Shown here in pieces: positions 48,007 to 60,500 of a stretch of 64,000 bases of DNA; position 1 is the first letter of the stretch, and every line of letters starts with the position of its first letter. Location: positions 4,340,001 through 4,404,000 of the forward strand of contig NC_061471.1 of assembly GCF_022581195.2 (NCBI RefSeq), written 5' to 3'. Made by a program: the position numbers and the translations under genes. Origin of the DNA: Helicoverpa zea. Taxonomy: Eukaryota; Arthropoda; Insecta; Lepidoptera; Noctuidae. A model generated the notes under the pieces. It worked only from the letters and a program-made list of their open reading frames with translations, searched no databases and had not been told where the DNA came from.

Positions 48007-50751
48007 CTATAACATAATAAAGTGTGAGTGTGGGTAGTCCTTCACCAACTTCTTCTCTAAATCCTTAGCGTGATGCATGTCACTCGTTTCTATCAGCATG
48101 TTCACCTGAAAGTAGCGTAATCAATATTTAATTAAGCACACATATGCACCAAGGGAAACACCAGGAGATATCCTAAATTGTGTATCTAACGATAACGAAT
48201 ATAAGTAACTCATACGGAAACAGTAAAAATATCGCGTCTCATCCAAGCGCGTTCCGGCACAAAGCTCTTGACATCGGCGCCAGTGTCTGTGACTCTGGCC
48301 AGAAGCTTGGCCATGGCGCCAGGCACGTCCGGCAGTGCCACGCTGAACTTGACTAGCCGACCCTCGGCCGCCATGCCGCGGTCGATCACCCGTGACATCC
48401 GACTGCTGTTGATGTTGCCCCCCGACAGGACGCAGACAACACTGAAACGAAAAAAAATATCTGAGAACTTTCTTCCATTTATGGAATTCGGTTAAAACCG
48501 ACAAGCCGAGGTCAGTTCAAAATATTCTTTAACAGACTTTAACGGAGATCCCGCCCCTACAATTCTTTCCTACTGCCGGGCATCTATTGGTTCTTCTTTC
48601 ATTCTACTGGTTCCCGGGACTCCTATGTATTACTTACTTTTTACCGCGCAACTCCGGCACCTTCCCAGCCATAACCGCAGCGACAGGACAAGCGGCTGCT
48701 CCCTCCACCACCATTTTTTCGCGCTCCAGAATATTGATCATCGCACGTGAAATCCACACTTCATCAACTGTGATCTAAAAGCAGGTAAAAGAAGATGGTA
48801 GGATGAATGGATGGACGAGGCAAATCTTTCACCACGAACTTACGTGTTCAATTTTGTTTGGTTCATGCTCAAAAACCTATTTAATATTGATTGGTATTGC
48901 ATAGTTTATACCTACTAACCATTCTATCGAGGTACCCCCTGATAATGTTAAAAGCGTTATTGCTGGCGATTACACTGCAGAGGCTGTCGGCGATAGTCGG
49001 GTTCTGCTGAATCATGACTGGCTTCTTTTCTTGGAGTGCTCTAGTCATGGTAGGAGCAGCCGCACATTCCACGCCCTAGGAAAAGGTTACGTTACTAAAT
49101 CTGCATAATGTCTGTCTCTGATGGGTTCAGAAATTTATACTGAATAATGAAGTTTGGGGTTTAAGTGGTGACCACGGTAGAATAACACAGGGCTTCCAGT
49201 AAGATTAAGTGACTGTATATTGTTGTCAGTCCTATATTCGATACGCCCAACTAAAGATCCAGTGGAATGATGGAGCTGGGTAGGAATGATGGCGATGGAT
49301 ACGTACGTATATCAAGCAGTTAGGCTTCAGACTCTTGACAGCCAGCACGAGGCTCGCTACGAGACCGCCACTACCGACAGGACACAGGATGGCATCCATT
49401 TTATCCATCTGAGTCAGCAATTCTAGTCCCAGTGTGCCGTAACCCGCAATTAAGTCCAATCTATCTGACCTGCCAATTGCGCCAGCAGAGATTAGAACTT
49501 AAAATAGTTCGGCGTTTATGTGGTTATAGGTGGTCCTACCTACTACGACTAATGGGTTAGTTTACATACTTGAAATCATAACTGCACACAAATACATTTT
49601 TTCTGTGAGGCATGTTTTAACAAAATTTTATTCTAAGAGCCCGTTGAGGAAAAGCCTTGAAAATAGGGATATAAATATGTACTATGAATTTACCCGTGCA
49701 CATAATTGGAGCCGATTTCGTCACAATAAGTGAGAGCATGTAGGCTGGCATCATTATGGTCATTGCCGTGCACTTTCACAATCGCAAAATTTTCCTTGTA
49801 TCGATGCTTGTCAACGAGGGGACAATCCTTTGGCACGATCACATTGATGGGCACTGATTGTCGAAATCCGTAGTACGTCATCGCGAAGAGGTAGTTGCGA
49901 CCCCCTGATACTGTGCAACCTTTGCTCTTGTCGGAAGGTGACATGCTGTATAGAACATTACAAGCCCCTCGCGCTTTAAAGCTAAAATGTTATTATATTT
50001 TAATAATTATTCAGTTGGGCTTCTAATTTACTGTTACTTACCTGTAACTTTCAAGCATACCTTCCTGTGTTCTGTAAATTTTCGCATTTCAAGAAAACAT
50101 TGCAAAAGGTTCTTCCTATATGTTTAGCTTCCTAAAAAAATGACATATTAAGTATTTTTATACCTTCATACATAAGGTCCCTAGCTAATTATAATAGAAA
50201 GGAACATCTAGAAGTCGCTCGGTCAACAAATCAATGATAGAACAACAATGGAATGGAAAAGGATGGTAATTAGCATCGTTCAATAGTAAACTACATAAAA
50301 TGGTCGCTAATTATTAGTCGGATTAAGCCATAAAAATCTTAATACCTTTATATAGTTATCGGCACGGATATTGAGCTCTCGGCGGAAGAGTGGGGATCGC
50401 TTTGCGCACTGTACACATAAGGCAATAAACCAATAAATCGCTTCTGCGCAGGTGAAGGTCAGGGCTCAATATCCGTGCCGATGATTATACCTATGCTAAT
50501 ATGTAGGTAGCTCGCTATGTTTAGGTAGGCTGAGTCTCTGACTGATTGGTATAATACATTGATAAGTAGGTATAGTGGTCAGTTGTTTAATACTCATCTG
50601 TAACGATGTATACCTATGAATATATTTTGTAACTTACAATGATCGGAGTAAAAACCACGTCATTCTTGATTCTATTGTGAGCATCTTGTATATCCTGTAG
50701 TTTTAATTTAATTTTGCTTATGTTTTCCGGTTTTGATTTCTTATCGGTTTC
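48007..50751 (-). CDS. Threonine/serine ammonia-lyase paralogue B, altered cofactor loops
   Basis: Eight exons: 50751-50638, 50131-50061, 49981-49694, 49469-49307, 49075-48920, 48774-48638, 48441-48216 and 48105-48007, making 418 codons in phase. The start codon is missing from this model; as in copy D a short first exon is expected upstream but was not identified. The PLP lysine is kept (SFKARGA), but the S-x-G-N-H loop reads G-G-R-N-Y and the phosphate loop reads GSGGL. The C-terminal domain is ACT-like, ending HSHFIML, shorter than in C. Exon lengths 71, 288, 163, 156, 137 and 226 match copy C exactly. The copy is probably catalytically impaired or has a changed substrate. Its tail resembles that of A more than that of C. 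Confidence 0.8.
50358..50482. mobile_element. Small inverted-repeat MITE
   Basis: ATCGGCACGGATATTGAGC at 50358-50376 is exactly inverted at 50464-50482. The 125-base element lies in the first sizeable intron of ammonia-lyase B and encodes nothing. A clear target duplication was not identified. Confidence 0.7.
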
Positions 50752-51911
50752 CTAGGATATTAGTATATTTCTATTAATAATTTGCCGGAATATTCCTCAC
50801 GGCTTACGCAAACCGGTTTTGGTCCTGTGGTTGGAAAACTGAAACGACTGAAACTCAAACACTCAAAGCCCAAAGCGCTGCCTGCGAACTCTGTTCGGGC
50901 TAGCGCAAGCAAAACTGTAGGGTGCTTCCCCACGAGTGGTAGGTAAAGATCTGAGTCATCCTAAAGTTTATCAATATCTTTCGCTACCAAGCTGTGTGGC
51001 AGGTAGAATGTTATATAGCGGGCTGCTGTTGCAGCACAAAGGTAAAAATATAGTAAGTAATACTTTTAATTGAATGTCTGCAACTTAATTTTTTTTCATA
51101 ACTTAAGTCTATCCATAGTTTGCATTTGCAGCTACACACCTATCGCCACAACCACACACGTACCTCAATTGTATCATATTGTTTGGGAAAACTATCGCCG
51201 AGGATATTCCACGTCGGCAATGATGAGTCAGCTTCAACTCCTTGAGACATGTTTAAGAAGAACCCTGTCTAGTACAATTGTAAAAAATAATATAAAAATT
51301 ATACGTTCTTTTATATTTTCCACCTTCATTTATTTTACAGTTCACAGTATTTTTTTTATCAATTTTTCTTTTTGTTGGTGTTGGATATATCTAAATTCCA
51401 AATATTATTGAAGAGATGTCTTTTTTGACACACAGATGTCACATTTTCATTTTATTATAAGGCATTATGAACTTCTTCCTTGTCATAGAGGCAAAATAAG
51501 AATTTGTTTTTAAGATACAGGACAGTTTTGCTACTGTTATAATAGATATAATTACCGTGACTGTATGGAACATTTCACAAAATAAATGACTACAATGAAC
51601 AAGTGTTGTTGTGCATGCTTTATGTACTGTTAAACATTAAAAATAATTACACTTTGTGATGCAAGTGTTGCAGACTTGTTGATCACTTACCACTTGCAGT
51701 TGATTAATGTCGGTGAATGTAACTGCAGTATTCCAAGTGAAGGCCATTATTGCTCAAATAAAGTAAAATTATCGATCAATGGAGAAGTATATCCGAAACT
51801 CACAGGTATTTTAGAACTTTTAATTCACATTTTTAACAAGTTGGTGGGAAAATGAAACACTAAGCATTTGAATGATTAAGGCTTTTTATTGATATTTACA
51901 TATGATTATAT
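50752..51911. other. Region upstream of ammonia-lyase B / RPB3 3' flank
   Basis: The unfound first exon of B should lie here. The short minus-strand peptide starting at an ATG near 51747 (MAFTWNTA, then a GT) is one candidate but has no support. Near 51890-51885 an AATAAA in minus orientation serves RPB3. Confidence 0.35.
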
Positions 51912-52739
51912 TTAATTGATAGCTAATGCATCGTTTTGTGCTTCCTGAGCCAACTGTACTTGTAAATTAAGCAATTTATTCTTCAACACTATAATACCCA
52001 TGAGGACAATATTTTCAGGTTTCAGTGCCCCCGATGACTCAACATTATAAAAAAACTTGTTAGGTTTGGCCTCCCAATTAAATTCTGCTTCATACTGATC
52101 TTCATCTAGTTCAGTGTGTTCACTTTTTGGCCACTCGTCAGGTTTAGGGTACAGTGTATGTCTCATAATATTGTCAGGGTCATATTCAAAGGAAACACCA
52201 GCGGTGGGGTTCCATTTAGCATGTTCCTTTCCAAAACCTTTCTTAGCATATGCTCTCAATTTCAACTCCTGTCCTTTCCGAAGTTTGATGATTAAAATCT
52301 CATCAGTTTCACCATAGTCGGCTTGGTCTTCATCCCTGTGCCGCGACGTCACAGGCACCACTCTCGGGTCGCTCGACTTTAGATCTGCTGTGGTAACGTG
52401 TCTAGTTTGATCTCCGGTGCATTTGACGTCCAGTGTGAACTCTACGCTGCATTCTGAACAGAAATCAGCGCACATACAATCTCGCGAATAACGTATCTTG
52501 TCAACTACATCATCGGAAATTAGTGGAATGAGACCGATACGATGCGCCAAGAATTCGTCACTTAGAACAGTGGAATTTGCCTCAAGCTGCACCCAATCAA
52601 TAGCCATCGTTGGGGTTTCCGCTATAAACACTCGTCTCATACTGTTAGCGACGCTAAGCTCGGTGTCTTCGACGACGAATTTTACATTATCGTCTGTCAA
52701 TTCAGTGATGTGCACAGAAGGCTGATTGGCGTACGGCAT
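51912..52739 (-). CDS. RPB3: RNA polymerase II subunit RPB3
   Basis: Intronless gene of 275 residues from the ATG at 52739-52737 (MPYANQPSVHITEL); an in-frame ATG 12 codons upstream (52775) is probably not used, because the family starts at MPYANQ. RPB3 pairs with RPB11 to nucleate assembly of the polymerase, like the alpha subunit dimer in bacteria. The alpha-like motifs are visible: RRVFIAETPTMAIDWV, a four-cysteine zinc site C-M-C-A-D-F-C-S-E-C (about residues 87-96), and the C-terminal dimerisation helix that ends LNLQVQLAQEAQN. An AATAAA signal lies just past the stop. The gene sits between the minus and plus ammonia-lyase pairs. Confidence 0.97.
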   Translation of the reverse strand: MPYANQPSVHITELTDDNVKFVVEDTELSVANSMRRVFIAETPTMAIDWVQLEANSTVLSDEFLAHRIGLIPLISDDVVDKIRYSRDCMCADFCSECSVEFTLDVKCTGDQTRHVTTADLKSSDPRVVPVTSRHRDEDQADYGETDEILIIKLRKGQELKLRAYAKKGFGKEHAKWNPTAGVSFEYDPDNIMRHTLYPKPDEWPKSEHTELDEDQYEAEFNWEAKPNKFFYNVESSGALKPENIVLMGIIVLKNKLLNLQVQLAQEAQNDALAIN

Positions 52740-53003
52740 CTTTGTTACGAAATTCTTATTTGTGTTATAACTCAATTAGTTGTTATTTGTTTACAGCACC
52801 GAATTAAATAAAAATAACCTCACAAACGCCAACAAACTTTGACTGACTGACACTGACAACTAAGCTGAGCTGACGCCTGACATTTAAAACTACTGTGCCG
52901 TTTGGTCAGTGTTGCCAATATTTTTTTCTAAATTCCCCACAATTTGTGGATCCCCATTACGTTGCGTTGCTACGTTGTAGTTAGTGATTAGAAATTCTAC
53001 AAT

Positions 53004-53234
53004 TATAGTTCGGCCATTCAGAGAATGCGTTCCTGACACGTCGCGATTGAACTGACGACGTAACTACATTCATTGATTATTGATATAATAATGTTGTTTT
53101 AATGCTCCTCAATTGTTAAAACGGTAAACAACCAGCAAAAATATTTTTATCGTAACTGCAACGCCATTGCAAAGTTACGTCGTCAGTTCAATCGCGACGT
53201 GTCAGGAACGCATTCTCTGAATGGCCGAACTATA
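53004..53234. mobile_element. MITE with ~60-bp terminal inverted repeats
   Basis: TATAGTTCGGCCATTCAGAG at the left and its reverse complement at the right continue as inverted repeats for roughly 60 bases, through GCGTTCCTGACACGTCGCGA. The centre is AT-rich. The ends carry TATA, which makes the true boundary ambiguous by two bases; a TA duplication as in Tc1/mariner MITEs fits. Confidence 0.8.
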
Positions 53235-53650
53235 GTGATTTTTGTATACTATATTGTGCATAGTGTGTTTACCTTTAATTAAGTATGCAGTAGAGCTAAG
53301 ATCTGTTTGCTGTTTTTTTTATGTTTCACTGCAGTAACGTCTATTGGTAAACCAAAGTAAATAAATAAAATAACTTGCCCGCAGTTGTATCTTTACAATA
53401 AAAATCACGGGTAATTTTGTTTATTGTGTATATGCATGCAATTAAATTACACGTGCAATTTTCATTTTTTTAAGAGATAAAAAATATAAATTCTTAATAA
53501 ACAGAGAAATTAAAAGAACAAAAACATACGAATTGAGAACTTTCTCATTTTTCGGAAGTCGGTTGAAAAAAGCGCGAGTGCAGAGATGATACCTTTTTCT
53601 TTATGTTACAATTACATCCCAGATCCCTTATTTTGATTTTAAAATCCTTA

Positions 53651-53846
53651 TGGTCTCTGCACACAGCGGGCGCGGCGCGGCGGGACGGGACGGCGACGCG
53701 ACACTGACCAGTTGTAATGTACTAGATATTACGGAGGCCGCCACACAGAACCGTCCCGCTCGACGCGACGCGACGCGACGATCTAGTACATTGTGTCACG
53801 TCGCCATCCCGTCCCGCCGCGCCGCGCCCGCTGTGTGCAGAGACCT
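53651..53846. mobile_element. Harbinger-like MITE with TTA duplication
   Basis: Long GC-rich inverted ends (GGTCTCTGCACACAGCGGGC...) of about 55 bases close the 196-base element. TTA is directly repeated at 53648-53650 and 53847-53849. The terminal pattern GG-x-C-x-x-TGCACAC resembles the element at 15170, so the two may be related families. Confidence 0.8.
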
Positions 53847-54544
53847 TTAACGTAGTCATGCGTCGCTCTCAACGGTTGAAATGACATCAATTTTAAAACT
53901 TAGGTTACGCATAGGTTACGTGGAGCTCTGACACAAAAAAAAACATTTACTGTACCAGCAGATACAGAAACAGCTTTCGATAATGTAATATGTAATGTGC
54001 TTTTGAATAGAAAAAAAAAACAAAAATGAAATCTTATGCCGATAGGTAAAAATAAATCTTCCAATACTTGTATTATGTCATATTACTACAAATATGGAGA
54101 GTAGGTATGAAACAACGATTGTATAGGTTCCCAAATATTTTTTATGAGGACCCTCGTCCTTATCAGACTTTAATAACAAATGATAAATCATTCATTTTTC
54201 AAGTCTGCAGCATCGTAGTCGGTCGATTATACGTTGTACATAGTTAATTATTATCTATAAATCGTTCTAAATGGAGCGCTATAAGTTTGAACCTGCAGTA
54301 AGTGCCTACTTAAATATAACAAACGTAGATAATATATGCTACTTACTGACCATTTCGTTGATAGACAAGGCATATTCCACCACGATCATAGTTTCACCTT
54401 TAACCCTTATCTTATAATTATTAATGCTTTTATGAGCGATAACGCGTCGATACACTCATTCCTCAGACGAGAGCCAAGGGGAATCCAAGACTAACGAAGT
54501 ATTAGATTTAATAATGTTATAGTAGTGTTATCAAAATTTTTACA

Positions 54545-57500
54545 ATGGTGTTCCAGACGATCGAATATGATCCAATGTGCGACAAGGAGAAACCACAAAA
54601 AATTTCATTCGAAGATGTCTCAGCTGCTGCTTTTAGGATCCATAGTCACATAATTAAAACGCCATGCGTGGTAAGTGAACAAGTTTTACAATCCTAGGTT
54701 CCCTTTGATAAATAAGTACCTATCCTATTCGGACAATTCAATTTAAAATTAGTCTAATCTCATGAAAGAAATACCTATATGTACATAGCTACGCATGTAT
54801 AAATGACGGAGACAAAACAATCAGCATGCGAAGCGATAGTTTATTTATTTTGCTATTATGAAAATGAGTTAAAAAAAGAAACTATATTTTTTTCGATATT
54901 CATTTATTTACTGGAAGCCGACCCCAACATAGTTGGGAAAAGGCTCGGAGAAAGAAAGATTCATTTATTTACCATATGTTTAAATTTAATTGAAACACTT
55001 AAAAATATAAAAATAGTGTGCAACCGGTGGCATCGGGAAATTATGGTCCAAGCTACTGGAGCAGTCAGATTTTACATTTTTCAAACTACATTTAATTATT
55101 AGGAGTTAGACTAATTTCAAAAGCAAAATATATTTTCGGATTAAGTTTTCATAACTCAACTGTGCTTTAAACAATTATGAGGTACGTAGCCAGCTAATTT
55201 GTAAGTAATATGTAACGTAATTTTTATCCTGTTCCAGAAATCTCACATGTCTACAACTTTTGGAATGGACATATATCTCAAAAACGATTTTCTTCAACAC
55301 ACTGGAAGGTGAGATTTTTTTCTTTTTTTTTGGATTAAGTAGTTGAAAATGTTTTATGCCTTATTACAAGTACCTAGGTTCATACAAGTAGCCACTATAT
55401 ATCGATTAATATATTTCTGGTTCTGTTTTTTCATATAATGAAACATCAGAAATTAGATATTAGCCTATTCAGAACAAAATCTTCTAGCCGTTGTTTCGCA
55501 ATTAACTTACCTTAATCAGCTCATAATCGAATCAGTAAGGTACATTTGGTCTTACTCTTCGTACCCTGTTAGGCAACTATTCTAAATTATCCACAGTTTC
55601 AAAGAACGAGGTGCCCGAAACGCTCTGTTGTTGCTATCAAAGGATAATAAAACACGTGGCGTCATTTCTGCGTCTCTTGGGAATCACTCACAGGCTCTGA
55701 GCTACCATGCCAACAATCTGAACATCCCTGTTACCGTCGTGATGCCCAATGTAGCTCCGATCATGAAGATTCAGAAGTGCCGATCTTACGGCGCCAACGT
55801 GATCGTACAAGGACATGACATGAAGGAAGCTAAGTATCACGCCATGAGTTTGGCTAAAGAGCGATCGCTAATTTACATCAATGGGTAAGTCTAACTTGCG
55901 ACTGTTCAATTAAGGCAAACTTAGTCCAAGCTTGCAAAAACTCTCTTAAAACGGTTTTCTGTAATCTCAGCTACGACCACCCTCACATCATGGCGGGACA
56001 GGGCACGGTGGGCTTGGAGATTATAGAGCAGGTGCCCGACGTGGACGCCGTCATTGTACCCGTGGGCGGCGGCGGCCTCCTCGCCGGTGTCGCCACCGCT
56101 ATCAAACACCTCAAGCCTCACGTGCTTATCTACGTAAGTGAGCTTTTACTATACATATTTCCAGATGGAATCCTTTATTTGGGATCCTCAAAAGTCTAAT
56201 TAAAGTTCAAAATAAAAGCCAAACCGTCAGTTGCTCCATTAAAGTTAAAGCTTCATTAAAATTGCTGACACTTTTTATCTTGTTGACAAAGAAAGAATCA
56301 TCAATAGATTTAAAGAACCTTTAACTTTAATGGAGCTTTGTGCAACTGACGGAAAGGCCCATGCTCACCGACAACGGTAACAAGTACACACATTTTGCAT
56401 AGGTAGATGCAATTTGTTTGATGCAAAGGTTATCTGACGGTCAATTCCTATTCAAGTAGTTCCTCGTAAATAAAGACGTAGAGTTGTGACACAAAGACTA
56501 TGTTATTGTCTAGAAATTCTCTGTTCATCTGTTTTGATGACCTTAATAGATCGTATCATTATAAGTGGCACAAGACATATATGTATGTATAGATATGACA
56601 GTAACAATTTTAAATGGTGACCGATAAACATAAAATTTTGTATGTAGCCATATAAATACATTAAATAAAAAAATACGCGATTTGTAAACCAAAAAAAAAC
56701 CGGCCAAGTGCGAGTCGGACTCGTGCACGAAGGGTTCCGTAAATTACAGTTAAATCAACCTATCTCAAAAACTATAAGAGATACTTTGATCAAACCAAAA
56801 ATCGTTGAAAGAGTTAATTAGCATGCATCACCTCTATTTTTTTTAGAATTTTATACCCCGTAGTTATAAAAATAGAGGGGGGGGGACATACTTTTTACGA
56901 CTTTGAGAGCTGATATATCAAAAACCGTTCACTTTAAGAAAAATGTTTTTTAGAAAACTTTATATCATTTTAAAAGACCTTTCCATTGATACCCCACACG
57001 GGTATGTACATCGAAAAAAAAAATTTCATCCCTCAGTTACATGTATGGGGGGCCCCACCCCCAATTCTTTTTTTTACTATTTAGTGTCATATTTTTGTAG
57101 CGGTTCATACAACACATATTCCCATCAAATTTCATCACTGTAGTACTTATAGTTTCCGAGTAAATCGGCTGTGACAGACGGACAGACGGACAGACGGACA
57201 GACGGACATGACGAAACTATAAGGGTTCCGTTTTTGCCATTTTGGCTACGGAACCCTAAAAAAACACCAATGTCCTGAAATTACATTACATATTAGGTAC
57301 CAGATGGACCATTCTGATCGGGAAACGATGTTTAACATTTTCAAAATATACAATATGGTGCCTATTTACATAAGTCTCACTTGTTAGGGTCATAACGACG
57401 CGTGCCTTCCAGCATCCGGGCAAAAGGTTAAAACGTTAGATAGGCACGTAGTTTTATCTTATAAATGAAAGATAAATGTGTTAGCTATGATTGTTTCTAA

Positions 57501-60500
57501 GACTAAACATCGATGCTGTAGGTAACCCTTAAATATCACTATACTCCCATTTCGTTGTAATTAAATTATGTCAAAGGTCGGACAGATAAATCAAACGTTG
57601 ACACATACACACTACACATACCTACATATTATATATATACTTACCTAAAATGTATGTATAATGCCTCGTCTCGTGGTTTTGACATAAACTACTCATGACT
57701 GGTCTAAATTGCTTTGATAAACGTTATCCGAAATCCCGCGCGAACTTAAGACAGTTGAGTAGGTAGACACTTGGCAATTTTTCATAATTTTTATCAACAA
57801 TTACCTACTTACTTGCTCAATCTTATTTGACATCTAAATTAATAATTTCTTTTCAACAATAGCTAGGTAAGATGTACCATATACCATCGTAAGCAGGATA
57901 AATAAAAATATAATAAAGAAAGCAGGCACTTCCGCGTTGCAAAATGCCAGATAAGGCAAAAATAACACAACAACAAATCTAATAACACTTTCATTAGTTT
58001 AGCTAATAATTGCTAGCTATCATAATAAGATGAGGCAACGAGGTTATCTTTTTGCACGGACTCGGCTGGAACCCCACAGATAAATGTAAAAATAACAAAT
58101 GACACAAGAGGCGACTCTTGTGTCGCCATCGCTTAAATTGGATTAAAATTACGAAATTAAAATATGGTGATACATGCTGTTAAATTAACCGTTGCATCAT
58201 CATTAAATAAAGTGTACTTATATCTTACGTCTGCCTGCATCAGTTCATCCTAGAGCAGTGGTTCTTAACCGGTGGTCCGCGGACCACTGGTGGTCCCTGG
58301 AGGCATTCCAAGTGGTCCGCGAAGCTTTGCTACGCGACGTTGCTATCCATCTTACTTGACCAACAGAAAAAAATTAAGGTTTGAAATGTAGCCCTTTTAC
58401 GTAATTTTGGTTCTGAGTCTTAAAAAATAATTAAAATTTCCCGCTCGCTTCGCTCGCGTATTCAGAATCTATATACCCTCGTTTTTGCATTTGTCGACAA
58501 ACAAAAAGTTAAGTACGTTTGGGCTACATTTTACGTAGTTTTAGGCTACATTTTAAATTTCCCGGTCGCTTCGCTCGCGTATTCAGAAACTGTATGCCCT
58601 CGCCTCGTTTTTACATTTGTCAACAAACAAAAAGTTAAGTACGTTTGGGCTACATTGTACGTAATTTTGGTTTTGAGTCTTAAAAAATAATTAAAATTTC
58701 CCGCTCCCTTCGCTCGCGTATTCAGCAACTATATGCCCTCGTTTTTGCATTTGTCAACAAACAAAAAGTTAAGTACGTTTGGGATACATTTTACGTCCGT
58801 ACGAGTCCGAAAAAAATTTCGCGCTCGCTTCGCTCGCACATTTGTAAGTAGAACTGAACCAAGAATTCGGAAGTTAGTTAAGAGAATGCAGTCACAAAAA
58901 TCTCATTAAATTAAAATCTGTAGCTTTTCGTTTTTTGCTAAATAATAAAGAAATGAGTGCTAATTATAAAGTGTGCTTGTATTCTTTATCAAAGAACCCT
59001 CAATTTTGACAAACCAATGGGGTGGTCCCCGGCAAGACAAACTTTTGGTAAAGTGGTCCCTCATGACAAAAAGGTTAAGAACCACTGTCCTAGAGGATAA
59101 AATCATTTCCGTCGTGCTTGGAATGGAAATCTTATATATAAAAATGAATTGTTCGTTAGTCTGACTAAAACTCGACAATAGCTGGACCGATTTGGCTTAT
59201 TTTGATTTTAAAATGTTCGTAGAGGTCCAGGGAAGATTTAAACGATACGAAGTTTGTTGGGCCAGCTAGTTGTAATTTTTTTGTATACAGGGTGCAGAGA
59301 CGGAGAAGTGTCCGAGCATGGAGTACGCGATGAAGCACGACGAGCCCTCCAGTGTGGAGATCAAGTCGACGCTGGCGGATGGCCTTGCTGTGCCCACAGT
59401 CGGGTACAACGCCTTCGCCACAGTGAAGCATATTGTCGATAGATTGGTAAGTACAACTATTATAATGTGGGTAATTGCACTAAAGCAATCGTCAATATTG
59501 GGCCTTCCTAGAGCGACGCACTATTCATAACTTTCTTATTATGTCGTTCTTCAATAGCTCTCTTTGATGGGTCTCTTCCAACAATAGCTCTCATTTGGTC
59601 GTAATCATCACTGATACCTGACTGATTGAATCCCCCATTAATTATGTTCGCCTTGGAAAATAACGGTACCTACATGGTTTTTTTTTTCCGTCTCCCCGAT
59701 TTACATACAATGTTGCATTCCTGTTTTGTTTAGTTACGGCCGGTCCACACATGTCTCCGTTTTACTGTTCCGTTTTATCGTGTACGTTTTTTTTTCGTCG
59801 ATGGCGTATGTAGTTGTATAAGTGACTTCACACATGGCACAGTATTCTGTATACAACTACATACGCCATCGACGAAAAAAAAACGTACACGATAAAACGG
59901 GACAGTAAAACGGAGACATGTGTGAACCGGCCGTAAAACGGAGACATGTGTGAACCGGCCGTAAGTCACAAGGCTGTAGGTATATGTATAACACAAACTC
60001 ATCAACGTAATAAGCTAATCTGTCGCCTCTATCGGATGATGAAAACGTCACGATTACGCAGTTCTACTGTACTGCGTATGCGGTTTTTTAAGTAGAACTT
60101 AAATTATGCGTAGGAAAACTATAAACTTATTTTTTATCTGCCAATTTTTTTTTATTAGTGCAAACGTACTTAATATTATACAAACAAAATTTTAACCTTA
60201 ACAACTTTTTAAACAACCGAAGCGATTTCGTGTTGTAGTCAGAATGTGTCCATGGGTTCATGGTCTACTAATGTCAGATTCAGAAACTAATGACTGAATT
60301 TTGGCCACGGCAGCAACCATCATACATGACGAGGTTGTTTTTCTAAAGATTACAGTGAACGAGGACTGGATAGCTCGCGCTATCTTGCATCTCATCGAGC
60401 AGGAGAAGTACGTGGTGGAGGGCGGAGGTGCTATCGGCGTGGCGGCCATCATGGCCGGCCTGGTGCCTGAGCTCGCTGGCAAGAAGTTAGTATAAAGAAG

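Larger units (their letters stand above)
52776..54544. other. Intergenic region with MITEs, RPB3 and ammonia-lyase C
   Basis: The two genes are divergent, so their promoters lie here, 1.8 kb apart. The interval holds an inverted-repeat MITE (53004-53234) and a Harbinger-like MITE (53651-53846). A microsatellite-free AT-rich background fills the rest. Confidence 0.5.

Noticed and set aside
58435..58840. Possible CRISPR-like repeat array
   Set aside because: The units are diverged tandem repeats inside a hAT element with an 8-bp target duplication, in an animal genome, with no distinct spacers.
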